Below are positions 12,173 through 23,956 of a DNA stretch of 64,000 nucleotides, piece after piece. The notes beneath the pieces were generated by a model. It ran no database searches. It had not been told where the DNA came from and was given only the letters and a program-made list of their open reading frames with translations. A program made the translations under genes and the position numbers. The stretch covers positions 8,729,375-8,793,374 of the forward strand of contig NC_088297.1 in assembly GCF_032854445.1 (NCBI RefSeq), in the 5' to 3' direction. Origin of the DNA: Liolophura sinensis. Its lineage: Eukaryota > Mollusca > Polyplacophora > Chitonida > Chitonidae. Position 1 is the stretch's first letter; each line of letters starts with the position of its first letter.

Positions 12173-12610
12173 TTACATACATGTATACCAATATTACATC
12201 TATACACGAACACCATAAATCGATATAGAAAACTGTAGTTCAAAAAGCATGATGCGCAGCGCAAACCGTTGACAAAATATATACATATATATAAATATTG
12301 CACATTCGTTCGCTTTTTGAGTGCATATCTGGCAGGCAAACCCTGCATTTGCATTGATAAGACAGATTGTATACGTGTAATTATTTCAAGGCGTTACACA
12401 TGCTCACAGCCACGAGAAAGACAATTGGGGACCAGTTGTTCACGAGTGTGTTAAAAATGTAACCAGTTTAAGTCTTGATACCAGTCTCATCTTAATACAT
12501 AGTAAATTTCTCTTCAGGCTGAAGTAAAGTTAATAGCTGGCTTAAGACCACATCTGCTTTTGAACAACTGGCCCCACGATAATAAGTGCGAGAAGGGCTT
12601 TCAAAGTCAA

Positions 12611-13190
12611 CCCATGAATCTGCATGGTGTCCTTTTCCATCTCATGCATCTGCATGGTGTCCGATTCCATCTCATGAATTTGCATGGTGTCCGATTCCAT
12701 CTCATCAATCTGCATGGTGTCCGATTCCATCTCATGAATCTACATGGTGTCCGATTCCATCTCATCAAATCTGCATGGTGTCCGATTCCATCTCATGAAT
12801 CTACATGGTGTCCGATTCCATCTCATCAAATCTGCATGGTGTCCGATTCCATCTCATCAATCTGCATGGTATCCGATTCCATCTCATGAATCTACATGGT
12901 GTCCGATTCCATCTCATCAAATCTGCATGGTGTCCGATTCCATCTCATCAATCTGCATGGTATCCGACTCCATCTCATGAATCTACATGGTGTCCGATTC
13001 CATCTCATGAATCTGCATGGTGTCCGATTCCATCTCACGAATCTGCATGGTGTCCGATTCATCTCATGAATCTACATGGTGTCCGATTCCATTTCATGAA
13101 TCTTCATGGTGTCCGATTCCATCTCATGAATCTGCATGGTGTCCGATTCCATCTCATGAATCTGCATGGTGTCCGATTCTACCTCACATA
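12611..13190. repeat. 30-bp minisatellite, about 19 copies
   Basis: Array of a 30-bp unit reading TGCATGGTGTCCGATTCCAT then CTCATGAATC, with CATCAAATC single-base insertions in some copies. Both strands are open because 30 is a multiple of three: decapeptides such as HLMNLHGVRF on plus and MESDTMQIHE on minus. The insertions shift frame, which argues against a coding role. Confidence 0.92.
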
Positions 13191-13224
13191 AGTCAGATCT
13201 AACAACCACTTCCCATATACACTC

Positions 13225-13455
13225 TAAAAATTAATCTACTGATTTTAATAGCAAGTCTGGGTAATGCTAGAATGCATTCTGCTACTGCAGAAGAGTGCTC
13301 TGTTAAACACAACATACATATTCTGTTAATTCAACATACGATGCTACTACACTACCAGGATATTATGTTTAATAGGACAGAATATTGTGTTACAACAACA
13401 GAATATAATCCAGCATCATTCAAGTAACATACCTTCTGTTCAAATTTCCGTGTAC
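13225..13455. mobile_element. MITE-like 'AACAGAAT' element, copy B
   Basis: Begins AAATTAATCTACTGATTTTA and contains ATTCTGTTAATTCAACATAC, GACAGAATATTGTGTTACAA and CAACAGAATATAATCC. It has the same order of words as the copies at 5.5, 53.8 and 56.4 kb. No coding capacity. Confidence 0.6.
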
Positions 13456-15688
13456 TGATCTGTTACTAAGTAGATCATTTAAACCAAACAGTTTCCCAAT
13501 ACATCCGTTCTGTCGCCCAATCAAATTCTTGTTCTCGTTTTTTTTACCGAGTGAAGTGTGGTATTTTACTTAACTGAGAACTGAAACGAGCGTTTTGAGA
13601 ACTAAAGATTCTGAATGGTGTACTACGATTTGATCTCTCCATTAAATGACGGCTGAGGGAAAGTGATGGAAATAGGTATTTACTTCAGACCTAGTTAGTG
13701 ACAGATCTAGTTAACAACTATTTTTGTCAAGTGAAACTGAAGCTCTGCCCATCTATCTGCTTTCACAAATCACAAATAGCGCAAAAGTTTTGCTCGGGTT
13801 CACCATTTTAGCTGGCTTTACACTGAAAGCTCTTCTCATTAAATTGTGGGATTAAAATGGTTGCCTTGAACCCATTTTAACTTTGGACAGAGTTTGCAAA
13901 TGGAAACACAAAATATCCACAACAACTGGTTTGCATTTTAGATTGGATTAGTGCATACTCGAATCAAACTGGCCACATATGTTGGACGTCTTTTTACGAC
14001 GTTGACTGATATTACAAAAGTCAAACCACTTCAAAACTTACAGAAAGCTGTTCCATTTACTAAGACAGATGCACTTCAAAATGTTACTGTTACAAAGACG
14101 AACTTTGACCACTACACAACTACTATGAATCTGGAACAATCACAAAATTCAAGTTGTTACAAAGACTGCAACCAGAACAGAACTGTTACAGAAACATGAT
14201 TAAACTACAACGAAACTAACTGTTACACATATGGAACCCTTGCCACATTATTAGCTTAACACTGATCCAACCACCAGAAGGCTATTATTGTTACCGACAA
14301 AATGAAACCACTAGAGAGCTATTTCTGTCATGACGCAGAATCTATACTATAAACCTGCACGTTACAATATTACGGTGCTGAAACCGCTACAAACAATTAT
14401 GCGAGATTTTACTATAACGTAATACGAAACGACCGCAAAACTGTTACTATTACGAAGGTGAAACCACTACAGAATGTTACTGTTACAAAGACGAACTGTT
14501 GTAGAAACTGTTACTGGGCCAATCCGATACCACAACATTCTATTACAAAGGTGAACTCGCTATGAAACTGTTAACAATATAAGGTGAAATCATTAGACAG
14601 GAACCCTGGATTAGTCTTAAGACACCTTGATATGACCAGATGTATCCTTTTTTTATGTAACATTTTTCGTAAAGACTTCTAATGTTACGAACACACTCGT
14701 ACGTACATGTCAATATCAAAACTAACCCCTAATAATGCTTGTACACACCATTACTGCATATTGGTCATATGGGCACGTATATACAATATCTTTTCACCTA
14801 GGAACTTCCGTTTTACGTAACATACATTATTTATCATAACATGTCGTCCATATCTTGACTTATACATCAGAATTTAGGCTCTACACCTTAAATCTGCTTA
14901 GAGGTTTCCCCATATATCTCTATCCCGTCCGCCTCGATCGCATTTGAGAAACTGTCATTTACATACACACATCTGGGATAAACATACCAAAAGACAACAC
15001 AGATTAATAAACAAGTTACATAAGCCAACGATTTACAAAAGTTCGCCTTTGGCCCGATTCATTTTGTGACAATACACTGCATATGAAATTTCAAGAACCA
15101 TACACAAACAATAGATATATCTTTAGTGTACACAAATTGTCATACATATAAAGAAATATGAAATACTTTTTAAAATATGATTACTTTTGTGAAAAGTGTG
15201 CTAAGTAAAAACGCACGAGGCGAATTTCATTAGAGTGTTTTATAAGGCTTTATGCTTTGTCGACAGTGACATTAAGGTTCTTAGATTTAACAAGTGCCAT
15301 TCGCATTTGAGAGACTTCAAATGTTATCAACGGTCTACTTGGAGACTTTATCACACTGTTAGGTTCGTCAATTGTAAAAACTATGACGGTAATTCCGGAC
15401 ATTTACATAACACGGATGATCTCATTGCATGATTTTAACATGAGTGGCATTAAATTGTGTCATCACACAGACCAATCGCAATATGGATAACGTTATTGAA
15501 CTTATCTCACTGGCCAATCAGCCGACAGAGATGACGTTTCAACGTGAAACATCATAGGTCAAAATTACAACATGAATGACGTCGATCCCAGCATGATATC
15601 TCAATGGCTTTCTGACTTCATCACGCAGCTTGCAGATCAGAAGCGCTGCAGGTAAAACTTTGTGACCACACAAGCGTGACGCAACGGG
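13456..15688. other. Intergenic, no gene seen
   Basis: AT-rich. Between about 13990 and 14600 the words 'CTGTTAC' and 'CCACTACA' recur every 30-50 bases, a decayed tandem repeat that gives an 82-codon open frame. Nothing else was recognised. The 3' UTR of the minus-strand exon at 15.7 kb presumably extends into this stretch; no clear AATAAA was found close to the stop. Confidence 0.4.
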
Positions 15689-15808
15689 TCACTCCTGGGG
15701 AGCAGACAACAGATCCTTGGTGATATACTCCTTCTCCCAATCCCCTAGGTGTTCCTGGAGATCCTCAGGGATGTTCCCGGTGTCCACGTCCCGGCACCAC
15801 TGTCTCAC
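15689..15808 (-). CDS. Terminal coding exon of an unidentified protein
   Basis: On the minus strand an acceptor (CATCTTGTATTCCCAAG|GTGAGACAG) opens a frame of 39 codons followed by TGA. Its composition is strongly protein-like: W4 and C5 near the start, an acidic 'NIPEDLQEHL' segment, then 'DWEKEYITKDLL' and the end 'SAPQE'. It reads as an amphipathic, charged C-terminal tail. Base composition is clearly richer in GC than the flanks, as in the other confirmed exons here. The family is not recognised and no function is proposed. Upstream exons should lie at higher coordinates on the minus strand, most likely between 15.8 and 19.4 kb, but none could be identified. The call rests on splice context, codon-like composition and the stop. 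Confidence 0.6.
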   Translation of the reverse strand: MRQWCRDVDTGNIPEDLQEHLGDWEKEYITKDLLSAPQE

Positions 15809-18244
15809 CTTGGGAATACAAGATGGGTAAGTATGGTAAATGAGGTAAGTCGTTCAGAAATGTGTAACATGCACCATTCGTTGCACCACGCGAAGAATTC
15901 ATCACAATCGAAACGTGTGAAATGTTAACTGATTTTAATAACAAGGTATACAAATCGTATAAAACAGAGATGATCAATTTTACATTGAAATGGCATTCGA
16001 TAAACCATTACGACAAGTCGCACCGCGTGAACACGTCGTTAGGTTTTAAGTGTAACTTGACTTTAAGTCAAGGCTGAGTTAACCAGCTAAAGAATAAATC
16101 AATTGCCACGTGATACACAAAATTCACGCGACAAATATGGATTCGTTACACAAAAATTGCAGACTTGCCACGTGGCAAAGGCTCGCGACTGACGTATTCA
16201 TAATGGAGCTAAACATTTGTGACTTCATAGAAAAACAAATCGTAAAATTATCAGAAATGGGTAAATGAGCGATCGTTAATTTACTAGAGAACAATCAACG
16301 TAACTTCCTTTATCTGATCGGTGTCCACATGTTGATTTTTTTCAATACTGACTACAACCCGTTTAAAAACGTTCGAGAGCCCGCTCCGAGCCTCTAACCT
16401 CATTGATCTGCGAGGTCAACTGGCATTTGAGGTGAATAAGCCAGTTATGTCCGCAACTGGTAGTATAACTAACGGTTCCACACGCTGTTAAGGTTTCCGG
16501 TGGAGATGACAAACTTTAATGTACATCACCGTAAAATGTACCCATAACCTCAACTACTCCTCCTGTTTATGGAGAAATACATGTGCATGTCAACACGGGA
16601 TGTTATTTCACCGCCAAATAATGTCGTATTCTTGCCATCATAAAACCATGTACCGTATCCTGGTCAGATGATGGCCTACGGTAGGTTTGGTTCAGATCGA
16701 GAGGCTGGTAAGAACCGCCTTTGATGAAATCGTGTTTGGTGTATGCTAACATCCAGGCCTTCTATAGCGTGATCAGGCACTAAGGCTTGGTAGAAGTTTT
16801 AGACAATGACATGTTACTGCCATTATTTAACGCGGCCAATATTTAAACCGAATCAAATCTGAACTGATTTAAACCCAAGCCAGTTGTAAAAATGCGTGCG
16901 TTCACACGACCATACGGGCCAAGCCCGTTTTCAATCAGTTCAGGGATTTGCCCGTTCACAAGGTCACATTTAAGCCGGTTTAGTAATTACGACGTCATCC
17001 TGACCTCTACGTACCAGGAGCATTTAATCCAGTTACCGTTCACACAGCGCAGATAAACCCACTCAAGCCCTGAAACTGGCTTTAAGCGACGTCGCTAGCT
17101 GGAGCAAATAAACCGGATTAGATGCCTCCACTTTGCGTTCACATAGGCGACGTGGAACTGGCTCAAAGCCACTTTCGCAAGGTGACTCAGGTGAACTTTG
17201 CCCGTCTGAACGGGGTATACGGTTAAAAGCATGTCAATACAGAACAAACAAACCTTAGCGTTAAATACGGTTGGACGATTTACATATATGCCTGTGTTCA
17301 CATCCTGGAAACTATACGCACTATGAATGGACACTAAGCTGACTAATACCGACGATATACAACTCTGTGGTATATTATCACTTTTCACTTCGTTGCAAAA
17401 TTAAAGAATTAAAGAGGCCTGAATTTAGCACTAATATATGTTACCCGGAATTTTGGTCGCCGCAAACTATAAAGCGATATGAAATTCCATCACTTTCACT
17501 TTTTAGGATCCCTTTCACGGATGTGTGGTCGTGTGTCCGGTTTTACGGTTAAATTCTTGTAACTCCCAATGGGCCATACGGACAAGAATAAGCCCATGGT
17601 CTTTTTGGTGTTGTCGCAAATATGATACACAGAAAAGACAATCATTTCACCATATATACTCAACTTTCTTCTACTACCTTATCCCAGAAGTAAAAGGGTT
17701 AGTTCTGGCAGTTTTGGTCAAAGGTTAGATATTTTGAAAATTCAGTGGGCCCAATTTCACAACGATGACGTACGCATGCGCACATCTAGGTCAGTAATAC
17801 GGTAATAGTGACGCATAAAATATCGTTTGAAATTGGGAGACTCGCCGACGGGATATACAGACGGTCCAAATAACAGTAGAACGCAACGTTTTCCTCCGTG
17901 ATGCTGTAGTGATTGTGTACTTAGTAGATGTTTTATGCGCCCACATACACCGATAATTGTGACGTAATAAAGGAAGACGTAAACGAGTTTACAGCTTTGA
18001 ACCTTCTTGACACCGGCGGGGATTTTTCTTTTTTTTCCCCACTGTACGATAAAAACATGTCGTACGCCGCTTTGAGAAACTAGGCCCTGACTTACAGTAA
18101 GTGTATACCTTAAAATCAACAGATCGGCTGAAAACCCTCATCCCTGTATTCAGCTGTCACTGAGGCATTAACAGTCAATATCCACCCATAGCCACGTGCA
18201 GAACCCATACAAATATTTTTCACTTCATTTAAGTCCTTATCTAT
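15809..18244. other. Probable intron/intergenic stretch, nothing assigned
   Basis: Should include sequence upstream of the 15.7-kb exon. The section at 16810-17230 carries repeated words (GTTCACA, AACTGGCTTTAA/AACTGGCTCAAAGCC, AAACCGG) in both orientations and may be an old foldback element. The minus open frame 17757-18119 has no recognised domain. No upstream exon could be identified. Confidence 0.35.
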
Positions 18245-18500
18245 TTGCTTATTCGACTATTGTTTAATATCATATTTGAGAAAATTTCACTTACACGATG
18301 GTGGCCAGTTTCATGAGTGAAGGAAACCGAAGCATCCGGAGTAAACCACCGACCTCTGGCAAGTTACTAGCGAACGTTCCCACATGTGACAAACCGCACA
18401 CCAAAGAAGTGGAAGATGAGGGACGAGGTCAACGAACGTCAGACTGGGCAAACGGCCACAAGAACGTCGTCAACGGCTTACCGAGACCATGACACCTCAC
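18245..18500 (-). mobile_element. Second SINE-like family, copy 1
   Basis: Shares TTTCACTTACACGATGGTGG with the reversed 3' domain of the common SINE, but then follows its own sequence: GAGTGAAGGAAACCG, GTTCCCACATGTGACAAAC, AACGTCAGACTGGGCAAAC and GTCGTCAACGGCTTA. The same later blocks recur in the same order at 56600-56835. Probably a separate, older SINE family with a related tail. Confidence 0.5.
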
Positions 18501-18754
18501 ACCATGGCACCCCACACCATGGCACCTTACACACAGAGTTCCGGAGTGTGGAACTTTTGACCATTCTATACGTGTGACTTCACATCACAAACGTTAAGGC
18601 ACACGTAATTTGTACGTGTTAACGTGAGGTGAAAAGTGAGGTTAATCTGTTAGCAATATATGTGAGGTCAAAAAATTTTATCCAGTTTATCACAGAATAT
18701 TCTGAAGAAAAAAATTTGAGACTATCTCAGTAAACAGAACTTGAAGGTCCAGGT

Positions 18755-19310
18755 TTAATTGTCTACTGGCCTACGTGTAGAATTCAGTCAGTGTGTTGGT
18801 TTTTACATGAAGTCTCCTCTTGTCTACTGGACTGCATGTAGAATTCAGTCAGTAAGTTGGTTTTTTGCAGAAAGTCTCCTCTTGTCTACTGGACTGCATG
18901 TAGAATTCAGTCAGTGTGTTGGTTTTTTGCAGGAAGTCTCCTCTTGTCTACTGGACTGCATGTAGAATTCAGTCAGTGTGTTGGTTTGTTGCAGGAAGTC
19001 TCCTCTTGTCTACTGGACTGCATGTAGAATTCAGTCAGTGTGTTGGTTTGTTGCAGAAAGTCTCCTCTTGTCTACAGGCCTACATGTAGAATTCAGTCAG
19101 TGTGTTGGTTTTTACATGAAGTTCTCTCTTACCCACTGGCCCCAATCTCAGCCAATGTACTGGTTTTTATATGAAGTCATCTCTTATCTACTGACCTTAA
19201 TCTCAGCCAATGTGCTGGTTTTTACATGAAGTCATCTCTTATCTACTGACCTTAATCTCAGCCCATGTGCTGGTTTTTACATGATGTCATGTCTTGTCTA
19301 CAGGACCTTA
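18755..19310. repeat. 62-bp minisatellite, about 9 copies
   Basis: Direct repeats with GTCTACTGGACTGCATGTAG, AATTCAGTCAGTGTGTTGG and TTTTTTGCAGGAAGTCTCCT. The five central copies are nearly identical and the right-hand copies are diverged (CCTTAATCTCAGCCAATGTG). Each central unit contains a pyrimidine-rich TTGGTTTTTTGCAG that resembles a 3' splice site on the plus strand, although no plus-strand gene is seen here. Confidence 0.9.
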
Positions 19311-21380
19311 ATCTCAATTTATACGCAGGAACTGACAGGCTACAGAGAATATTTTATCCCACGCCATTTTTACAAAAGTAGTAATAATAAATCATAAAAG
19401 TAATAACACAACAACAACATGAAAAATACGTTTGCAACCACTTTATTGAAGACTTTCAATAAATACTTTTGACGACATAATAATACGAGGACTGTTTAGG
19501 CTTTGGCTCTCATTTTATAAGGTACACCAAATTTACCTCATTACAACACTGACATCTTATGCAATACTGAATGGAGTTGTTAAGTTCCTAAGAACCCATT
19601 TAATGGAAATTCTCCTGCCCTCATGTGCGGTAAAGCAAATATTAAGTAAAAAAAAAAACATTCTTGTGGTAAGAAAGTGAGGTGATCATTTGTAAGAAAA
19701 CCTCCCTTTGAAACAACACTCTCATTTTGAGTTCAACATATAAGAAAAATACAATATGTATATTACCACTGCCCAAAAACAATAAATTAATTAAAACAAC
19801 AACAACAACAACAAAGAACAAAAAGAAAACAAATACACACCTCACCCAGATTTTCACAAGCAGTCTTTTTATTTGAACAAGCAATGTAAATGTGTGCACC
19901 ATTCTGGTATAATACTTAGATGTCTTTACTTTTTGTACTCACAACTTCATTGACATAGCACTAAATAAATACACGTATATAACAATATATATATTTATAT
20001 ATATATATATATATATATATAACTCTTTTTAAATGACTTTCAATATAAATTTGAACCATAAATTCATAAAACAAACTTTAACTCATGCTAGTCTAACTGT
20101 TAACAATTTGCGTTGAAAATGACTGAAAATACTTAACAAAATGTAATAACAATTATAAAACATGTAATAATAATAATAATAATAATAATATACGTGCAAT
20201 TTGTGATAATTTACATGACAAATAAAGCCTTTGGAAAACAGAAAAAGTGACAGCGGCCTACATATGTATGTGTGCTGTTCTGTACACTCCATAAAAATAG
20301 ATACTATGACCGCCTTATAGCATTCAATACATGTATGTAAATAATTTATTCAATAAAACAGCACTAAAGGCATGCTCGTAACAAAATTAGTCATTATTCT
20401 TGGTATAAAAAAATGGCACGTTAGAAGTAAAACAAAACCTGAAAACGTCCATAAAAATGTGTTCATTGCCAGGGGTACGTAACTGGCAATGAAGTATATA
20501 GAATATTTTTAATACATTAGTGTAGAGTTTAAGTGTGTGGGAAAATCTGAAAAGCAAAAAGGTACAGAAACAAAAGGCCTCAGCTTTCCATTTCATAATT
20601 CGCTCAACCTGCCTTAACTTTTTTCCCTTTCGTTCACATTTCTTGGAAGTCCTAGTTCACAGAATTTACATCTTTAGGTGACCTACCTAGCTTCAGTTTC
20701 ACATGCTTAGCCCTTTCACTGTTTTAGCAAAATAAATGTATCTGACAAGATGTAAAATAGGTTTCACTTACACTGTATAAAATGTCAAATTTGAAAAAAA
20801 AGTAAATAAAATAGAAATGTGTAAATTTAAAAAAAAATAAAGACAAAAAACGGCAAGTGAGCATTGAAATTTAAGCTTTTTTTCCTCCTGAATTCTAAAA
20901 TACAAATCTGATATTAATGTGGTTATCTGAGTGTAACAAAATTCTACATGATTTATCATAGAATGTTTGGCTGATTGCTCATTAAAATGTCTTCTGCATT
21001 AACCAAAAACCTTAATGCTAACTTAATGGTGATTTAAGCACTACACCTGTATCATACTTATCATTTAATATCATATATTAAAAACTGAACAGACACATTT
21101 TCTTCATCTGATTACTGTTTCATGCTGCACTCAACAATTGACCTATGTACAGTATGAAGTGACTCACATTTTGCTGTGTTATACTGTGCATGAACATGTA
21201 TATGTAGACTAAAGACATCTTGTTCAACATTTTAATTTTGAACTACAAAAATATTTTATCCAAACTAAAGAAAAGAAAAAAAAAAACTATGACTCGTGTG
21301 TAACAAAATTATACGGCTAAGTGAATGAGTCTGGGCTGTCACATGGTGGATCATCTTCATAGCTTGCTATCTTGGCCTTA
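19311..21380. other. AT-rich stretch, possible CREBL2 3' UTR
   Basis: Very AT-rich, with a (TA)n tract at 19987-20021 and an imperfect (TAA)n at 20167-20190. No exon-like segments. It may be part of a long 3' UTR of the minus-strand CREBL2 gene, given the poly(A) signal candidate near 19445, but this cannot be shown from sequence. Confidence 0.35.
19443..19448 (-). terminator. Candidate poly(A) signal, minus
   Basis: AATAAA on the minus strand (TTCAATAAAGTGGTTGC), followed about 40 bases on by a GT-rich TTGTTGTTGTGTTATT that could act as the downstream element. Using it would give CREBL2 a 3' UTR of about 3.5 kb. Signals also occur nearer, so the assignment is weak. Confidence 0.3.
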
Positions 21381-21552
21381 TATTTATTTATTTACTTATT
21401 TATTTGATTGGTGTTTTACACCGTACTCGGGAGTATTTCACGTATACAACGGCCGCCAACCTTACAGTGGGAGGAAACTGGGCAGAGCCCAGGGGATACC
21501 CACTACCATCCGCAAGTTGCTAGCAGGCCTTCCCATGCAAGGCCAAGTTTGT
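21381..21552 (-). mobile_element. SINE copy, 5'-truncated, minus
   Basis: TATTTATTTATTTACTTATT tail complement, TTGATTGGTGTTTTACACCG, the ACAGTGGGAGGAAACTGGGC block and CTACCATCCGCAAGTTGCTA, ending near CTTCCCATGCAAGGCC. The head is missing. Confidence 0.88.
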
Positions 21553-21771
21553 ATTTACACACATACAGGTATAGCATGCAGTGTATATACATGTATAAGG
21601 TTATGGCACATATGCTGGATGTAACTTAATATATCAGAAGAATGGCAAATCTAATTCAAGTTAATGTTTAAAATAGAAAAATAAATAAATAATGTACCAA
21701 GTCCTTCTTTGATTTGTAATATTAAAGACTGGGGAAAAATATCTTATTTCTTCTGTAGAGAAAACCTATGC

Positions 21772-21836
<65 letters not shown>

Positions 21837-22993
21837 TTGTATTGAACAATTAAAATTTTTGGTGAAAATGTGTCTCTGATAAAGGCTAGCACACAAATAC
21901 ATGGAGTTTGAAGCCATACAATTACTGCTACTCCACGTACATGTACAGTAAGTCATCCCCAACCCGACCCCGCAGACTCCTTGGTCTATAAAAACGGTTG
22001 TTAATCGGTCAAATCAGATCTTACAAAATTGGTACTGTCGCTTTTAATCAGAGAGAATTATCCAGGATTAAAATTGTATAATAAATTTTGAATGCTCTAC
22101 TGTTGAATTCTATGGACATTACATTAACTACATGTTAAGGAATGGAATCAAGGGAACGAAAGTACAGGTTAAATGTATATTGCTTCCAAAATACGTAGTT
22201 TCAAAATATAATACTCTGTCATATTAGGTAAATCAATGTCATAGCTAATGAAATACTCTCAAAGAAAGTTTAAAGTATGCTCTATTAGAATATCTTTTAC
22301 TCAACAAAGCCTTCACTTAACCTTGTCCTTGGTCAGTAATTTCAAGCCAGAAAAATGTGATTTACAAATAAATAAATAAATAAATAAATATATGTATACA
22401 ATTATTTTACATTCATGTTACTGAAAATTAGAAATGTGCAAATCATTCAACTGAGAATGTGTGTTTTTGTAAACTTGAAGAAAAACAATGTGCAAAATGA
22501 AAATTTCTATGTTTTGAGATTCCTAAGTTTCGAGGGAATTTGAAATGAACAAAATAAAGGCACTACTCTATTATCTTCTGAATTTAAGGTTACAATACAG
22601 GTTTACAGCTGATTAGTTCTCGGAGGTCACAATGTAATCTGTGTGCTCATAGTCAATAAATAGGAGAGTACCCTTTCGGAGCTTCAAAATCCTTTTCCTA
22701 TGGCACTGACAGCATTTCCCCGAGAGAATCCTGTACCCCTCTTCACGGACTCTTCATGGACTCCTCTTCACCCTTCTTCCTGAACTCTTCACTCTTCTTT
22801 GCATCCTACCATGCTTCTTCTTAAGGTGCAGTGCTGTGTCTTTAACATGCATGAACAATATTTGTAGCAGAAAGCATTAATGCACATGCTCTCCGTCAGT
22901 GATACCGAACTCTGAATGCAGAATGTATCACTTCTGACATTCAAGTAGACTTTCGCGTCAATTTCTACACAAATACAATTGTCTAATTGCTTC
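21553..22993. other. CREBL2 3' flank/UTR, AT-rich
   Basis: Directly downstream of the CREBL2 stop on the minus strand. Holds a (TA)n tract of about 58 bp at 21775-21832 and an (AATA)n run near 22370. No exon-like segment on either strand. Confidence 0.45.
21775..21832. repeat. (TA)n microsatellite
   Basis: About 29 uninterrupted TA dinucleotides. Confidence 0.95.
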
Positions 22994-23956
22994 TCACGAC
23001 AATTCTTGTGTAGACAAGAGTATTTCCTGTATATCCTCCGGACAAGGCGCATTTGTTACGATCTGATTGGTGGGTTGGTCGTGTACGGCACTGGGATACC
23101 ATGATGACGTAGTTTTGAAATGGTTCAAGAGTTTGGCGTCATGCTGGGCATCCCCGGTCACCTGTCCCACAGCCGATACGTTCAGCTCATACAAAAACGG
23201 TTGTGGCGACGACGTGGAGACTGACGGTGTAGCATAAAATATGCTATCGGTGCCGCACAACATCGGTGCAGACGCAGGAGTGGCGTCCAGAAACACTGGT
23301 TGTCCTCCAGAGTTTCCGGAAACAATTTGGCTGACAGATGCCTCGGAGTTGATGGCATCCTGAAAGGCTGGATCAACATCCATACTAACATTTCTGTTGT
23401 AGGATGATGAACTGCTTGTTGTGTGGTTGCCATCTGGGGGCAAATGACGGAATACGGAAGGGGGAGACATCTGAACAGCAACATTCGGAGAAGCGATGGC
23501 TCCAAATTCGTATGGAGCACCAACCGCCATATCAAAACTGTTTCCAGTATCACTCACAGAGATGGAAGTTCCGCGAATATCATCCAAAATGTTCAAAAAA
23601 CTTGTCGTCCTTGGATCCTCCTGGGTGGGTGTAATTGGGGAACAACTTGAACTCTGCAATGACTCACTGGAAGACGATGAAGGGGACATTTCTTTGAGGT
23701 CATCAGTATGTGACGACCGGCCATCGCTTCCAACAGGTGAACTTTTTGAGGTTTCTCCGAATTGCTGGCTTGTCCCCGGCTTTCCGAGGACATCCATTAG
23801 GATATCATACGGAGTTTCTTCGCTGTCGCTTTCAGCTTTCACGACAGGCTTTTGAGATTTTCTTTTTTGGTTTGCAGGTGTGGCAGATGAAGCCAAGAGA
23901 CTTTCAATTCCTTCAGGGATGTGACCATTGTCAATAGCCTCACACACTTCTCTGAA
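22994..23956 (-). CDS. CREBL2: CREBL2 coding exon 3 (zipper end and long C-terminal extension)
   Basis: 320 codons plus TGA after the acceptor CTGTGTTACAG|TTCAGAG. The first ~22 residues complete the zipper and family tail. The remainder is Ser/Thr/Pro/Asn-rich with an SPSSSSSESL run and ends in PCPEDIQEILLSTQELS, a short acidic amphipathic C-terminus. Antisense frames of 60-120 codons across it are shadows. Confidence 0.92.
   Translation of the reverse strand, partial: FREVCEAIDNGHIPEGIESLLASSATPANQKRKSQKPVVKAESDSEETPYDILMDVLGKPGTSQQFGETSKSSPVGSDGRSSHTDDLKEMSPSSSSSESLQSSSCSPITPTQEDPRTTSFLNILDDIRGTSISVSDTGNSFDMAVGAPYEFGAIASPNVAVQMSPPSVFRHLPPDGNHTTSSSSSYNRNVSMDVDPAFQDAINSEASVSQIVSGNSGGQPVFLDATPASAPMLCGTDSIFYATPSVSTSSPQPFLYELNVSAVGQVTGDAQHDAKLLNHFKTTSSWYPSAVHDQPTNQIVTNAPCPEDIQEILLSTQELS

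Noticed and set aside
12560-13202. Repeat-encoded proteins with decapeptide units (up to 128 codons)
   Set aside because: The frames follow from the 30-bp unit being a multiple of three without stops; single-base insertions in several units shift the frame and both strands are equally open.
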